DNA from: Myxocyprinus asiaticus
Lineage: Eukaryota; Chordata; Actinopteri; Cypriniformes; Catostomidae
Reading direction: 5' to 3'
Assembly (NCBI RefSeq): GCF_019703515.2
Contig: NC_059348.1
Coordinates: 19,921,656-19,985,655, forward strand
Length of the DNA stretch: 64,000 bases
Made by a program: the position numbers and the translations under genes. The notes under the pieces were generated by a model. It made no database searches, had not been told where the DNA came from, and saw nothing but the letters and a program-made list of their open reading frames with translations. Shown piece by piece: positions 20,834 through 31,327 of the stretch. Every line of letters begins with the position of its first letter. The stretch's first letter is position 1.

Positions 20834-22385
20834 CAGTTGAAGTCAGAAGTTTACATACACTTAGATTGAAGTCATTAAAACTAATTTTTTAACCACTCCA
20901 CAGATTTAATATTAGCAAACTATAGTTTTGGCAAGTCATTTAGGACATGTACTTTGTGCATGACACAAGTAATTTTTCCAACAATTGATTACAGACAGAT
21001 TGTTTCACTTTTAATTGACTATATCACTATTCCAGTGGGTCAGAAGTTTACATACACTAAGTTAACTGTGCCTTTAAGCAGCTTGGAAAATTCCAGAAAA
21101 TGATGTCAAGCCTTTAGGCAATTAGCCAATTAGCTTCTGATAGGAGGTGTCCTGACTTTGAGGTGTATCTTTGGATGTATTTTAAGGCCTACCTTCAAAC
21201 TCAGTGCCTCTTTGCTTGACATCATGGGAAAATCAAAAGAAATCAGCCATGACCTCAGAAAAAAAAGTGGACCTCCTTGGGAGTAATTTCCAAATGCCTT
21301 AAGGTACCATGTTCATCTGTACAAAATACAAAATGTATAAACACCATGCGACCATGCAGCCATCATACTGCTCAGGAAGGAGACACATTCTGTCTCCTAG
21401 AGATGAACATAGTTTGGTGTGAAAAGTGCAAAGGACCTTGTGAAGATGCTGGAGGAAACAGGTAGACAAGTATCTATATCTACTGTAAAACCAGTCCTAT
21501 ATCGACATAACTTGAAAGGCTGCTCAGCCAGGAAGAAGCCACTGCTCCAAAACCACCATAAAAAAGCCAGACTACAGTTTGCAAGTGCACATGGGGACAA
21601 AGATCTTACTTTTTGGAGAAAAGTCCTCTGGTCTGATGAAACAAAATGGCGATAATGACCATCGTTATATTTAGAGGAAAAAGGGTGAGGCTTGCAAGCC
21701 GAAGAACACCACCCCAACCATGAAGCATGAGGTGGCTGTATCATGCTGTGGGGGTACCTTGCTGCAGGAGGGACTGGTGCACTTCACAAAATAGATGGCA
21801 TCATGAGGAAGGAAAATTATGTGGATATATTGAAGCAACATCTCAAGACATCAGCCAGGAAGTTAAAGCTCGGTCACAAATAGGTCTTCCAAATGAACAA
21901 TGACCCCAATCATACCTCCAAAGTTGTGGAAAAATGGCTTAAGGACAACAAAGGCAAGGTATTGGAGTGACCATCACAAAGCCCTGACATCAATCCGGTA
22001 GAAAATGTGTGGGCAGAATTAAAAAAACGTGTTACACCAGTTCTGTCTGGAGGAATGGGCCAAAATTCCAGCAACTTATTTTGAGAAACTTGTGGAAGGC
22101 TACCCAAAACATTTGAACCAAGTTAAACAATTTAAAGGCAATGCTACCAAATACTAATAAAGTGTATGTAAACGTCTTACCAACTAGAAATGTGATGAAA
22201 GAAATAAAAGCTGAAATAAATAATTCTCTCTACTATTATCCTGACATTTCACATTCTTAAAATAAAATAATGATCCTAACTGACCTATGACAGGCAATGT
22301 TTTCTACGATTAAATGTCAGGACTTGTGAAAAACTGAGTTTAAATGTATTTGGCAAAGGTTTATGTAAACTTCTGACTTAAACTG
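20834..22385 (+). mobile_element. Sleeping-Beauty-type Tc1 element, complete ends
   Basis: A 1552-bp Tc1/mariner element with TA target duplications (20832-20833 and 22386-22387). The ends read CAGTTGAAGTCAGAAG and the inverse. The inner direct repeat GTGGGTCAGAAGTTTACATACACTAAG (near 21037) gives the IR/DR arrangement typical of salmonid/cyprinid Tc1 elements. The single transposase gene between the ends is a pseudogene. A related element lies at 60682-62121. Confidence 0.92.
21224..22157 (+). pseudogene. Tc1-like transposase, decayed
   Basis: Starts ATGGGAAAATCAAAAGAAATC at 21224 and ends at TAA 22155-22157, the expected positions. The N-terminal paired-like DNA-binding region is frameshifted after a stop at about 21276. 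A readable 78-codon segment (21419-21655) has GRQVSISTVK and LWSDETKW, the first Asp of the DDE triad. Further on come MLWGYLAAGGTG, NNDPNHTS (second Asp) and PVENVWAELKKRV (Glu), split by stops in LKLGHK-VFQ and LE-PSQSP. A normal Tc1 transposase is about 340 residues. Inactive. Confidence 0.85.
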
Positions 22386-22387
22386 TA

Positions 22388-22630
22388 AAAATGGAATGTA
22401 TGTTGTGCTCTTTGGGTTGAACACAACACTTGACAGGTCATATGACAAGCTCAGGCTCTCCGTCAATCAAAACAGAGCCTGCTGCCCAGAGAGAAACAAA
22501 TCTGGGATGTAGAGTAAGTTAAGTATCTCAGGGATGTGGTTTTTCAAGCTTCAGAGCTGACAGACAGTTTATGACCTTTGCACTACATGTTAACTTATTC
22601 CAGCCAGGTCTGCTTCCAAGCACTGAAACA
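22388..22630. other. Short unique spacer before DIRS copy 2
   Basis: About 240 bp of non-coding sequence between the Tc1 right end and DIRS copy 2. Nothing recognised. Confidence 0.5.
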
Positions 22631-22903
22631 ACCGTCCTGGTTACTTTTGTAACCTCAGTTTCCTGATAGAGGGAACGAGACATTGTGTCGATGTAGTGAC
22701 ACTAGGGGTCACTCTTGGGAACCCGAGACACCTCTGGTCTTTGATAAAAGGCCAATGAAAATTGGCGAGTGGTATTTGCATGCCACTCCCCCGGACATAC
22801 GGGTATAAAAGGAGCTGATATGCAACCACTCATTCAGGTTTTATGCTGAGGAGCCGAGACAAAGTCCGGTCATTTCAGCGGGTAGTTCAGCGTTGTGGCA
22901 GGA

Positions 22904-23035
22904 GGGACACAACATCTCGTTCCCTCCATCAGGGAACGGAGGTTACGCAAGTAACCAGGACATTCCCTATCTGACACTCACTCGACGTTGTGTCGATGTA
23001 GTGACACTAGGGGTCCCTATATGAAACGCCACAAA
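22904..23035. repeat. ICR of DIRS copy 2
   Basis: Complements of the two ends meet at ATT (22962-22964), where GTT is expected. One side reads GTTCCCTCCATCAGGGAACGGAGGTTACGCAAGTAACC, here described in two parts: the GTTCCCT/AGGGAAC dyad and the GGTTAC/GTAACC dyad. The other side reads CTATCTGACACTCACTCGACG. The layout is identical to copy 1. Confidence 0.85.
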
Positions 23036-23767
23036 TGGCTGAACTGTGTTACGTGAACTGACAGTGTGTGACGGGCAGACCGCTGTGTGCCTCGTAGCCA
23101 GCGCACCAGGCCGACACATTACCTCCCCCAACATAGTTATGAGTGTCAAACGGCCCTTTGGAGACAAGTCGACTACCCAAAAGATAGAGACAGGCTAACC
23201 CAGTCGTGGCCTCTTTTCCCCTTCTTTTTTTCCACTCCCTAAAAAAGAAGGGGGATTATCTGACTGGGCCGCCAGGTCTAGTCGGGGGGTGTCCCTCCCA
23301 AGGGGAGGACACCGCGGAGACCACACCTCGCCCAAAGAGAGGGGGGATATTTAAGTGGAAAAAATTCATCACATGGTCTTGATGACCATGTGGAGAGTCT
23401 CAAGGTAGATCCTACCCAACGGGGAGGAGTTACTACAAACATGGAGACTGAGGCACAGGGGCTCTGCCCAAGGAAGATGCAGTTTGCCAACAGGGAAACA
23501 AATTAGCGGAAGATATAAATTGCATGGAGTAACCCTAAAGGGAACCGCCAAATGTGGAGAACCTACCCCAGAACAGGGCTCTTAGTTAGCACGTGTACTG
23601 GGCCGGCAGCGAGTCTCTCCGAAAACTCGACTGCCAAAGGGCTCGGAGGAAGTCAACCAGGGAACATAGTTTGTGAACACTACTGGGAATTAATGGTGCA
23701 AGTCTTCAGCTCAGAAGAGGTGGAAGGCACTATGTGCAAGTGATACACCCGGCCAGCTATCCCGTGC

Positions 23768-24620
23768 TTATCCGCTTGTATTGCGTGCCACTACCTGGGA
23801 TGAAACCGGTTCCACCCGGAGGTTGTAGAACCTTGCAAAGGTGTTGGGTGTTGCCCAGCCTGCTGCTCTGCAAATGTCTGTTAGAGAGGCACCCCTGGCC
23901 AGGTCCCAGGAGGCCGCTACACCCCTGGTAGAATGGGCTCGTAGCCCTACTGGGGGCAGCATGTCCTTGGCGTTATATGCCATAGCTATGGCGTCAATGA
24001 GCCAGTGGGCGATCCTCTGCTTGAAGACAGCGCTTCCTTTCCGCTGTGCACCAAAGCAGACAAAAAGCTGCTCAGAGATCCTAAAGCTCTGCGTGCGATC
24101 CAAATGGATGCGTAAAGTGCGCACCGGACACAGCAACGATAGGGCTGGGTCTGCCTCCTCCTGGGGCAGCGCTTGCAGGTTCACCACCTGGTCCCTAAAA
24201 GGGGTCGTGGGAACCTTGGGCACATAGCCCGGTCGGAGTCTCAGGATCACATGAGAGTAGCCCGGACCGAACTCCAGGCACGTTTCACTGACAGAGAACG
24301 CTTGTAGGTCTCCTACCCTCTTAATGGAAGTGAGCGCAGTCAGGAGGGCAGTCTTCAAGGAGAGTGAAGAACTACAGAGAGGTCCCATGAGGGAATGAGG
24401 TGCGGTCTGGAATGATTCAGCCTCCTGGTGCCTCTCAGGAACCTGATGATCAGGTCGTGCTTCCCTAAGGACTTACCGTCGACTGAGTCGTGGTGTGCTG
24501 CTATGGCGGCAACGTACACCTTTAAGGTGGAAGGGGACAGCCAGTCCACCACCGCGGGTGGTAGACCGCTTAGGTCTTCCACGACCCGTCCAGGGACCCA
24601 TCCCTGAGAAAGAAAGTCCT
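23768..24620 (-). pseudogene. Tyrosine recombinase of DIRS copy 2, nearly readable
   Basis: Minus-strand YR. A 206-codon frame (23768-24388) holds the catalytic core: LTSIKRVGDLQAF (Arg I), AHSTRGVAAS (His-x-x-Arg) and ARFYNLR (Tyr). The N-terminal region (LSPSTLKVYVAAIAAHH, 24355-24582) is in another frame, joined by a frameshift near 24370. Part of the linker between residues VVD and LSPST is missing compared with copy 1 (the segment encoding TITQARAPSTRCLYAF). All catalytic residues are retained in the core. Confidence 0.8.
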
Positions 24621-26290
24621 TCCTCAGGGGAATTCACGGGGGGGGCTGTCGCGAGGAGCGTGAGGTCCGAGAACCACATCTGGGTGGGCCAGTAAGGTGC
24701 TACCAGGACGACCTGCTCCTCGTCCTCCCTGACCTTGCACAGAGTCTGTGCAAGTAGGCTCACTGGGGGAAACGCATATTTGCGCAGGCCAGGGAGCCAG
24801 CTGTGTGCCAGTGCGTCTATGCCGAGGGGGGCCTCGGTCAGGGCATACCAGAGTGGGCAGTGGGAGGATTCTTGGGAGGCAAACAGGTCCACCTGTGCCT
24901 GTCCTAATCGACTTCAAATCAGCTGGACCACCTGAGGGTGGAGTCTCCACTCTCCCCTGAGGGTAACCTGCCATGACAGCGCGTCTGCTGTAGTGTTGAG
25001 GTTGCCCGGCAACTTGAAGTGCTGCTGACTCCAGAGGAGGAGACGGCGGACGAGTTGTGACATACAATAAGAGCGCAGACCGCCTTGGCGGTTGATATTT
25101 GCTGGATTAACAGCCGAAACCTCCGCAGGGTGAGCAGAATTGCCAACAACTCGAGGCAGTTGATGTGCCAATGCAGTCGCGGGCCCGTCCACAAGCCGGC
25201 GGTGCGTGCCCATTGCAAACAGCACACCAGCCTGTTTTGGAGGCATCTGTCATGACCATGACATGCCTGGAGACCAGTTCTAGGGGAACACCTGCCCGTA
25301 GAAATGAGAGGTCGGTCCAAGGGCTGAAAAGACAGTGACAGACCGGCGTGATGACCACGCGATGTGTCCCGCAGCGCCATGCCCATCTCGGGACTCGAGT
25401 CTGAAGCCAGTGCTGAAGCGGTCTCATATGCATCAACCCGAGCGGGGTGGCTACCGCTGAGGATGCCATATGCCCCAGGAGCCTCTGAAAAAGTTTCAGT
25501 GGAACCGCTGTTTTCTATTTGAACGCCTCCAAACAGGCCAGCACCAACTGGGCACACTCGTTCATGAGGCATGCTGTCAACGTGAGTCCAACTCCAAACC
25601 AAGGAAAGAGATGCTCTGAACCAGGAGGAGCTTGCTCTTTTCCTAGTTGCCCCAAAGCCCTAGTCGGCTGAGGTGTGAGAGCACTAAGTCCCTGTGTGCG
25701 CACAAAATGTCCCAAAAGTGAGCTAGGATTAGCCAGTCATCGAGATAGTTGAGAATGCGAATGCCCACTTCCCTTAACGGGGCAAGGGCTGCCTCTGCGA
25801 CCTTTGTGAAGACGCGAGGAGACAAGGACAGGCCGAAAGGGAGGACCTTGTACTGATACGCCTGACCCTCGAATGCAAACTGAAGGAAGGGTCTGTGTCG
25901 AGGTAGAATCGAGACGTGGAAGTACGCATCCTTCAGGTCTACCGCCGCGAACCAATCTTGTTTCCAGACACTCACCAGAATGCGTTTTTGCGTCAGCATC
26001 TTGAACGGGAGTCTGTGTAAAGCCTGGTTCAGTACTCGCAGGTCCAAGATTGGCCGCAACCCACCGCCTTTTTTCGGTACGATGAAGTAGGGGCTGTAAA
26101 ACCCCTTCTTCATCTCGGATGGAGGGACAGGTTCTATCGTGCCCTTCCGTAAGAGGGTAGCTATCTCCACGCGCAAGGTAGCAGCGTTTTCACCCTTCAC
26201 CAAGGTGAAGTGGATACCGCTGAACCTGGGCAGGTGCCTGGCGAACTGAATCACGTAGCCGAGTCGGACGGTCCGGACCAGTCATCGTGA
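24473..26290 (-). pseudogene. RT/RNase H of DIRS copy 2, frameshifted
   Basis: A clean 203-codon block (25643-26254) carries RT motifs in order: GGLRPILDLRVLN, FAAVDLKDAYFHV (first catalytic Asp), GLSLSPRVF and LNYLDDWLILA. RNase H starts at VMVMTDASKTGW (about 25250) and retains Glu in NCLELLAIL in a neighbouring frame. The conserved post-RNase H region (YAFPPVSLLAQ, VVLVAPYWPTQ) is in 24473-24892. Frameshifts lie near 25640, 25470, 25110 and 24900, and a TGA replaces a conserved Trp just before the RT block. Not functional. Confidence 0.82.
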
Positions 26291-26840
26291 CGGATTGGAA
26301 AGCGCAAGCCACGCATCCAAGTTCTGCGCAAGGGGGACCAAGGGGACAATGTCGTTGGACGTACCGGCAGGTGGGGCCTCGCGGCGGGGCGGAGCTCGAG
26401 GTGCCACACCACGTCATGGCCATGCAGGGTCTAGGGACATTGAAGCACTTACCTGGCTCCTTGTGACCACCCCCGGAAAAGCTTGGGATGGGGGAGGAAG
26501 AGGCCTGTCCTCGTGACCCGTGGAGACTGTCACATCGGGGATGGATGTGTGCCACAGCTGGGCGCTCAGGGGCGGGAAGACCACAGCTGGAGCGCCAATC
26601 CTGCAAGGAAAAACCCGTGGACGGTAGTCGTGATGACGGACGTGCACACTGGGTATGTGACCCAGGGAAGAAGGAAGCCGCTCTTTTGCTTAACTGTTGG
26701 GTACCGCAGCCACTTGGGCATGCGGCAAAATCAAACAAAAAGGCAACAAAAGATTCTCCTCCCGGCCCTCCACCGGGGGATGGAGTGGTCTTCTTACCAG
26801 CTCTAGATGAGTGGGTTTCTTCGACCCTGGGTCGCCTGTT

Positions 26841-28274
26841 TCAGGGGCGCTTTGACGACCTTCGTGGGTTCTTAGTGGCTGACTGTGAGACGGGTGGCAT
26901 CTGCTTCCTGCGGTGGGCTCCACGGCGTGGCTGGGCCGAAGGGACGGGCTGCGGCGGAGCCGGTGCAGTCACTGCAGGGGGATGCCCTTGGCGATGAGCA
27001 GACGGGGTGCGGGATCTTGAGCTGCGCCAGGGCAGGATATGCCGGATAGCCTCCGTCTGCTGCTTCACTGTCGAAAACTGCTGGGCAAAGTCCTCGACGG
27101 TGTCGCCGAATAGGCCAGCCTGGGAAATGGGGGCAGCAAGGAACCGTGTCTGGTCGGCCTCACCCATCTCAACCAGGTTGAGCTAAAGGTGGCGCTCCTG
27201 GACCACTAATGTGGACATCGTCCGCCCGAGAAACCGCGCCGTGACCTTCGTCGCTGGGAGAGCAAGGTCAGTCGCCGAGCGCAGTTCCTGCATCGGATCT
27301 GGGGTGGAACTACCCTCGTGCAGTTCTTTTAGTGCCTTGGCTTGGTGGACCTGCAGGAGAGCCATGGCATGCAGGGCAGCGGCGGCTTGTCCAGCAGCAC
27401 TGTAGGCTTTAGCCATCAGGGTCGACATGAACCTACAGGGCTTGGACGGGAGCTTTGGGCGTCCACGCCAGGTGGCAGCGCTCTGCGGGCATAGGTGCAT
27501 CGCGAGCGCCTTATCCACCAGGGGAATCGCCGTATAGCCCCTGGCCGCCCCGCCATCGAGGGTAGTGAGGGCAGGGGGACTGAGGAATTGGGACCAGGCA
27601 GTAAAAGGTGCCCCCCACGATTTCGTCATCTCCTCGTGCACTTCCGGGAAGAAAGGCACTGGAGCAGGGTGTGGCTGCTTTGAGCGGCGCCGTGAGCCCA
27701 GGAACCAATCATCGAGCCGTGAGGGTTCAGGGGAGAGTGGAGTGTTCCACTCTAGCCCAATGCTCTCGGCCGCCCGTGAAAGCATGTCCGTCATCTCTGC
27801 ATCAGCTTGTGACTGGGCAATCGTCCCCGAAGGGGGGAGCCCAGCTGAGGCTTCTGCGTCCAACTGGACAAGCCCGCTCTCTGATGATGCGCTCAAGAGC
27901 TCATCATCTTCGCGGGCTCCAAACAAGAGGCCAGACTCACCGTGAGACGAGCTCACGGACTCATCCAGAAGCCCGACTGGGGCAGACGAGCGTGCTGGGG
28001 AATGGGAGGTCTGCGGGGGGATACCCGGCGGAGGCGATCCCATTGAGATCACCAAATCGCCCCCAGTACTTGCCGTGCTGGCCTCATACCCGTAGGAAGA
28101 ATGACCGAGGCTGGGAGCAGCTGGGGTGGCTTGCTTTCGTAAGAAAGCAAGCCAACCATCCACGAACGCTGCCTCCATGTGGGTCACGCCCACACACGAA
28201 AGACAGCGATCATGACCATCTGAAGTTGAGAGATAAAGACCGCAACCAGGAATAACACACAATCGGAAAGGCAT
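26841..28274 (-). pseudogene. gag-like ORF1 of DIRS copy 2, one nonsense codon
   Basis: Reads in one frame from ATG at 28274 to TGA at 26841 except for a single TAG at 27183-27185, where copies 1 and 4 have Trp in ERHLWLNL. It would be about 477 residues. Residues 1-35 have Cys/His pairs (CVIPGC, DGHDRCLSC). The middle is acidic and Ser/Pro-rich, then comes the conserved SRLDDWFLGSRR and a C-terminal helical domain (VTARFLGRTMSTLVVQ, GLFGDTVEDFAQQF) with a basic tail. This is the best-preserved gag in the window. Its upstream TATA/octamer module is at 28550-28608. Confidence 0.8.
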
Positions 28275-28549
28275 CTTTAAAAAGACGCATCTTTAAAAAG
28301 ACGTTCCGTGTGTGCCGCTCTTTTAGAGAAATATACTCTTTTAGAGAAATAAACTCTTTCAGAATATATACTCTCTTTTTTCTGCCGAAGCGCCCAGGGG
28401 CGTTCTCTGCACTGCACCAGTGCAGAGGAGGGAGAAGCCGCTGAAATGCGCCGTCAGATCCAGCAGAGGTGAATGAACAGTCAGCTCAGTAAACATCGAC
28501 CGTTCGGCTCCGAAGAGAAAATTTGAATGAGTGGTTGCATACCAGCTCC

Positions 28550-28608
28550 TTTTATACCCGTATGTCCGGGGGAGTGGTATGCAAATACCACATGCCAATT
28601 TTCATTGG
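28550..28608 (-). promoter_or_regulatory. Promoter module in the 5' ITR of DIRS copy 2
   Basis: On the minus strand: CCAATGAAAATTGG (rc of 28595-28608), ATTTGCAT (rc of 28579-28586) and TATAAAA (rc of 28550-28556), with the same spacing as in copy 1. It points toward the gag ATG at 28274. Confidence 0.65.
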
Positions 28609-28703
28609 CCTTTTATCAAAGACCAGAGGTATCTCATGCTCCAAAGAGTGACCCCTAGTGTCACTACATTGAGACAACGTCGAGTGAGTGACAGATAGGG
28701 AAC

Positions 28704-29191
28704 AAATGGTACATCTGTCAGAGCTAAATGTATTTAACTTAATTAAGTTAGAGGAGTGTTAAAAAAGTCTGCCTTCTCATCTGGCATTAATATTATGTCC
28801 CTAACCACATTTAGAGGAAATGGCATGCTATTTACCCTCTTCATCTGTGCCACATTGCACAGCTGACAATTTGACTGATGTTGAAACAAGCAAAATGAAT
28901 TGGATTATTTCACATGAGAGTACACCAGTAAAACAGTCGCATCAGACACCTTCAGCTTTTATCAAGCTGACAGTGTAGACGGATTGGACCGCAACATCTT
29001 TGGCACCAGCTTTCTGGTCTCCGGGTCTGGGACTCTATCTGGGAACTATCACTGAATAGATCCATTAGAGCATACACAGTTTGAGCGACTATGAGTTCAT
29101 TCTTGTATGCCGTTAGAATCTTGAAGATGTTAGTTACAAGCAGACCCACTTTCTTCTGCAGAGCACAAATGAAGATTTTTTGAAGGACATA
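28704..29191. other. Unassigned stretch with an 82-codon minus-strand frame
   Basis: A minus-strand frame at 28952-29200 includes KKVGLLVTNIFKILTAYKN and is preceded by a plausible acceptor (CTCTGCAG near 29156, minus strand). I recognise no domain. It lies downstream of the opsin exon on the same strand but does not look like an opsin C-terminus. It could be an exon of another gene or a transposon relic. Confidence 0.35.
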
Positions 29192-29840
29192 CAGGGCCAT
29201 ATTTTAAGAGTGCTAAGCGCAAAGCTATTCGATATATGCACAAAGTCAGTGGGCATGGCCATTAAGTTTTCATTAATGGGCTGGGTCAAGTGCAATTAAA
29301 TTCTGATGTTCTTCTTCGGTTATTGCACTGTCTGCGTCCTATTATATAATCCATTCCCTGTCAAGCACCAGTGAGATAAACAAAGACGTGCTATAATTCA
29401 TAAAATGTTGGTAGTGTAAATGGGCTGCATGCAATGAATTGGAAGAATAGACATATGGACTTGTGTTTTTTGTGTATCAAATGTTTTGTTAAATGTCTGG
29501 CTTATGTCTAGTGACAGTGACATGCTGCTTTTATACACATAGAAAATGTGGATCTCATCAGCACTTTAAATTTAAAGGTCCAGGTTAGGCTGCGGATCAA
29601 GAGATCTTTTTTTTTTTTTTTATAGCGTGCACGTCATGCTTCAAAATTACATTAATTTATTGAATTTAATTAATTTATTGATTTATCTACATGCAGTATA
29701 CCCACAGTTTGTGCAAAAACACCCACAGATAGCACAAACACTCCCATTCATGCTATATTTTCCCCCCAGCCTCTTGCGCTTTATGCTGCACAAAACCTGC
29801 GCTTAGAACTAGCGCGCTCTTGAAAATTAGATAAGGTATT
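29192..29840. repeat. hAT-like non-autonomous repeat with GCGCTTAG motifs
   Basis: The left end CAGGGCCATATTTTAAGAGTGC, followed by TAAGCGCAAAG, has a degenerate inverse at the right (CTGCGCTTAGAACTAGCGCGCTCTTG, about 29795-29824). CAGGG-type ends suggest hAT, but no 8-bp target duplication is clear. Interior landmarks (GTCAGTGGGCATGGCCAT, GACAGTGACATGCTGCTTTTATACACAT) recur at 42780-43120. A T-run is at 29608-29625. Confidence 0.5.
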
Positions 29841-30006
29841 GCACACAGTCATTGCACATTGTATTGCACCTAGTGCTGTGACACAAATAGAGCCCGATGA
29901 TGTCTGTGTGTCCATACAATGCAAGTCAATGGGATTTAAAACTTTCAAGCTCCAAAAAGGACATAATCTTCCTCTAATGTTGTGCTACACCTTTCGTCAT
30001 GCTTAC

Positions 30007-30240
30007 CTGTTTATTCATGAAGATGTAGATGACAGGGTTTATGGCAGTGCTGGATTTTGCTAAGAGGGAGGGCACGATGCTAGCCTCCACAGTCACCAGT
30101 CCTGGGGCTCCAAATGTTGCCAGCAGAGCCATGATACCATAGGGCAGCCAGCAGAGCAAATAGAAGATCACCATGGTAATAACCATGAGAAGAACCCGGT
30201 GCTCTCGTTTGCGACTCATGTGTGTGTTCACACCACTGAC
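30007..30240 (-). CDS. TMT-type opsin, internal exon encoding TM6-TM7
   Basis: A 234-bp exon (78 codons, phase 0 at both ends) of a light-sensing G-protein-coupled receptor. On the minus strand it is bounded by an acceptor with a pyrimidine-rich tract (CTCTTTATCTCATTCTTTAACTCAAG before 30240) and a consensus donor CAG|GTAAGC (exon end 30007). It encodes the end of intracellular loop 3 (SRKREHR), TM6 with CWLPYG (the CWxP switch), an extracellular loop (FGAPGLVT), then TM7 with LLAKSSTAINPVIY. The Lys in LLAKSS is the retinal Schiff-base site and NPVIY is the NPxxY motif. MxITMVxxYLLCWLPYGIMALLATFG resembles teleost multiple tissue (TMT) opsins more than encephalopsin or visual opsins. The paralog cannot be named. 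Other exons were not found in the window, so introns probably exceed several kilobases. No damage is seen in the exon. Confidence 0.87.
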
Positions 30241-30948
30241 CTTGAGTTAAAGAATGAGATAAAGAGGTGAAGTAACCTTGAGTCATAAAAGTTTAATACA
30301 ACAATTTCTTGTGATCTTAAAAATATTTTTAATTGTAGCTAATTAGTCATGGTCAAAGTGGTTAGGAAAAGGACATTAAGTCCATTAGGACTCTCTGTGT
30401 AAAGGCTTGAATACTGCTGACTAAGGAATCGTTGCTCTTACTGAATTGCCCCAGGAGGATCAATAACATATTCATCAAGAGCACATTAGTATCCTCCCAT
30501 GAAATTAGTAAACAAATTTAGATGGAATGCAAGAAGTTCAGTGGCTTCTTGAAAGTATTCATATGGCAAGATTACCACAAGTAATTGCACTTTTCTGCAA
30601 ATTAATTAAAGCTATGTCCTCTCACTGGTACAGCTTGTCAGCTTGATCACTTTTAATTGACTTCTAATTAAAAACCTCTTTATTTAGACTTCCTTAAATT
30701 TTCACATAATTCAGCCCATGTAATTTCATTAGATATGTGTGATTACATACTGATAAAATGTATAACTTCAATGAATTGTAAAATATTTGCATAAAAGTGT
30801 CTGCCAAATGCATACAGTAAATTTAATAGATGTTGTCATCCTTAATAACCCTCCCTCCATTGTCAGTCTACACAAAGAAGAGCTGCTTGTTTATCTATTG
30901 TGTGGAGGATCCACCTTCCTTTATATCATTGTCGTCTACTGCAGTCCC
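30241..30948. other. Non-coding DNA upstream of the opsin exon
   Basis: Presumed opsin intron on the minus strand. A SINE-tail fragment (GCATAAAAGTGTCTGCCAAA) is at about 30790-30812. Nothing else recognised. Confidence 0.5.
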
Positions 30949-30953
30949 AGAAA

Positions 30954-31322
30954 TGTAAGCGCAGCATAGTTCTAGCGGGAAGACTAGCAGCTGTACATCA
31001 TCGCACCATTAGCTAGGTAACTCCTAGCCAATCACATGTAAGCCAATGCTTTATAAGTCTGCTCACAATATATCACATTGTGTTTCAGTGTGCTAACACG
31101 GCAACCTCCACCACCCCACCATCACCAGTTGAGTCCTGTCCTGCACGGGGGGTAGGCTCCTCGCCCCTGCCTCCCATCTCCGGCAGGATATGATGGTTCC
31201 GAGTACAACTTCTTCGGACTGCCAGATAGGGCTTACGCCAAAGAGAGACATTACATTTCTGTTTTATATTCATGAAATAAATGTCATCTTAAATTTCATT
31301 CAAGTCTGCGAGTCGTCCTGAT
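30954..31322 (+). mobile_element. Candidate solo LTR
   Basis: A 369-bp block starting TGTAAGCGCAGC and ending GTCGTCCTGAT is flanked by AGAAA on both sides (30949-30953 and 31323-31327), a possible 5-bp target duplication. It holds a TATA-like CTTTATAAG near 31050 and AATAAA near 31276 in the right order for a plus-strand LTR. The 3' end lacks the usual CA, so the end may have mutated. No partner LTR or coding region was seen. Confidence 0.5.
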
Positions 31323-31327
31323 AGAAA

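Larger units (their letters stand above)
22631..28703 (-). mobile_element. DIRS-type retrotransposon, copy 2 (subfamily A)
   Basis: About 6073 bp, inverted relative to copy 1 and very similar to it along its whole length. The plus-strand left edge is the element's 3' end (GTCCTGGTTACTTTTGTAACC dyad near 22634-22654); the right edge is its 5' end (GAGTGAGTGACAGATAGGG then AAC, 28701-28703). The 3' flank reads ACC rather than the expected AAC, so the junction trinucleotide is imperfect there. Gag, RT/RNase H and YR are all present but interrupted. This is the better copy for reading the gag and RT domains. Confidence 0.92.

Noticed and set aside
24919..25602. 227-codon minus-strand frame as a separate gene
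   Set aside because: It is a frame-shifted reading of DIRS copy 2 RT/RNase H.
27608..28255. 215-codon plus-strand frame
   Set aside because: Antisense of the DIRS copy 2 gag.
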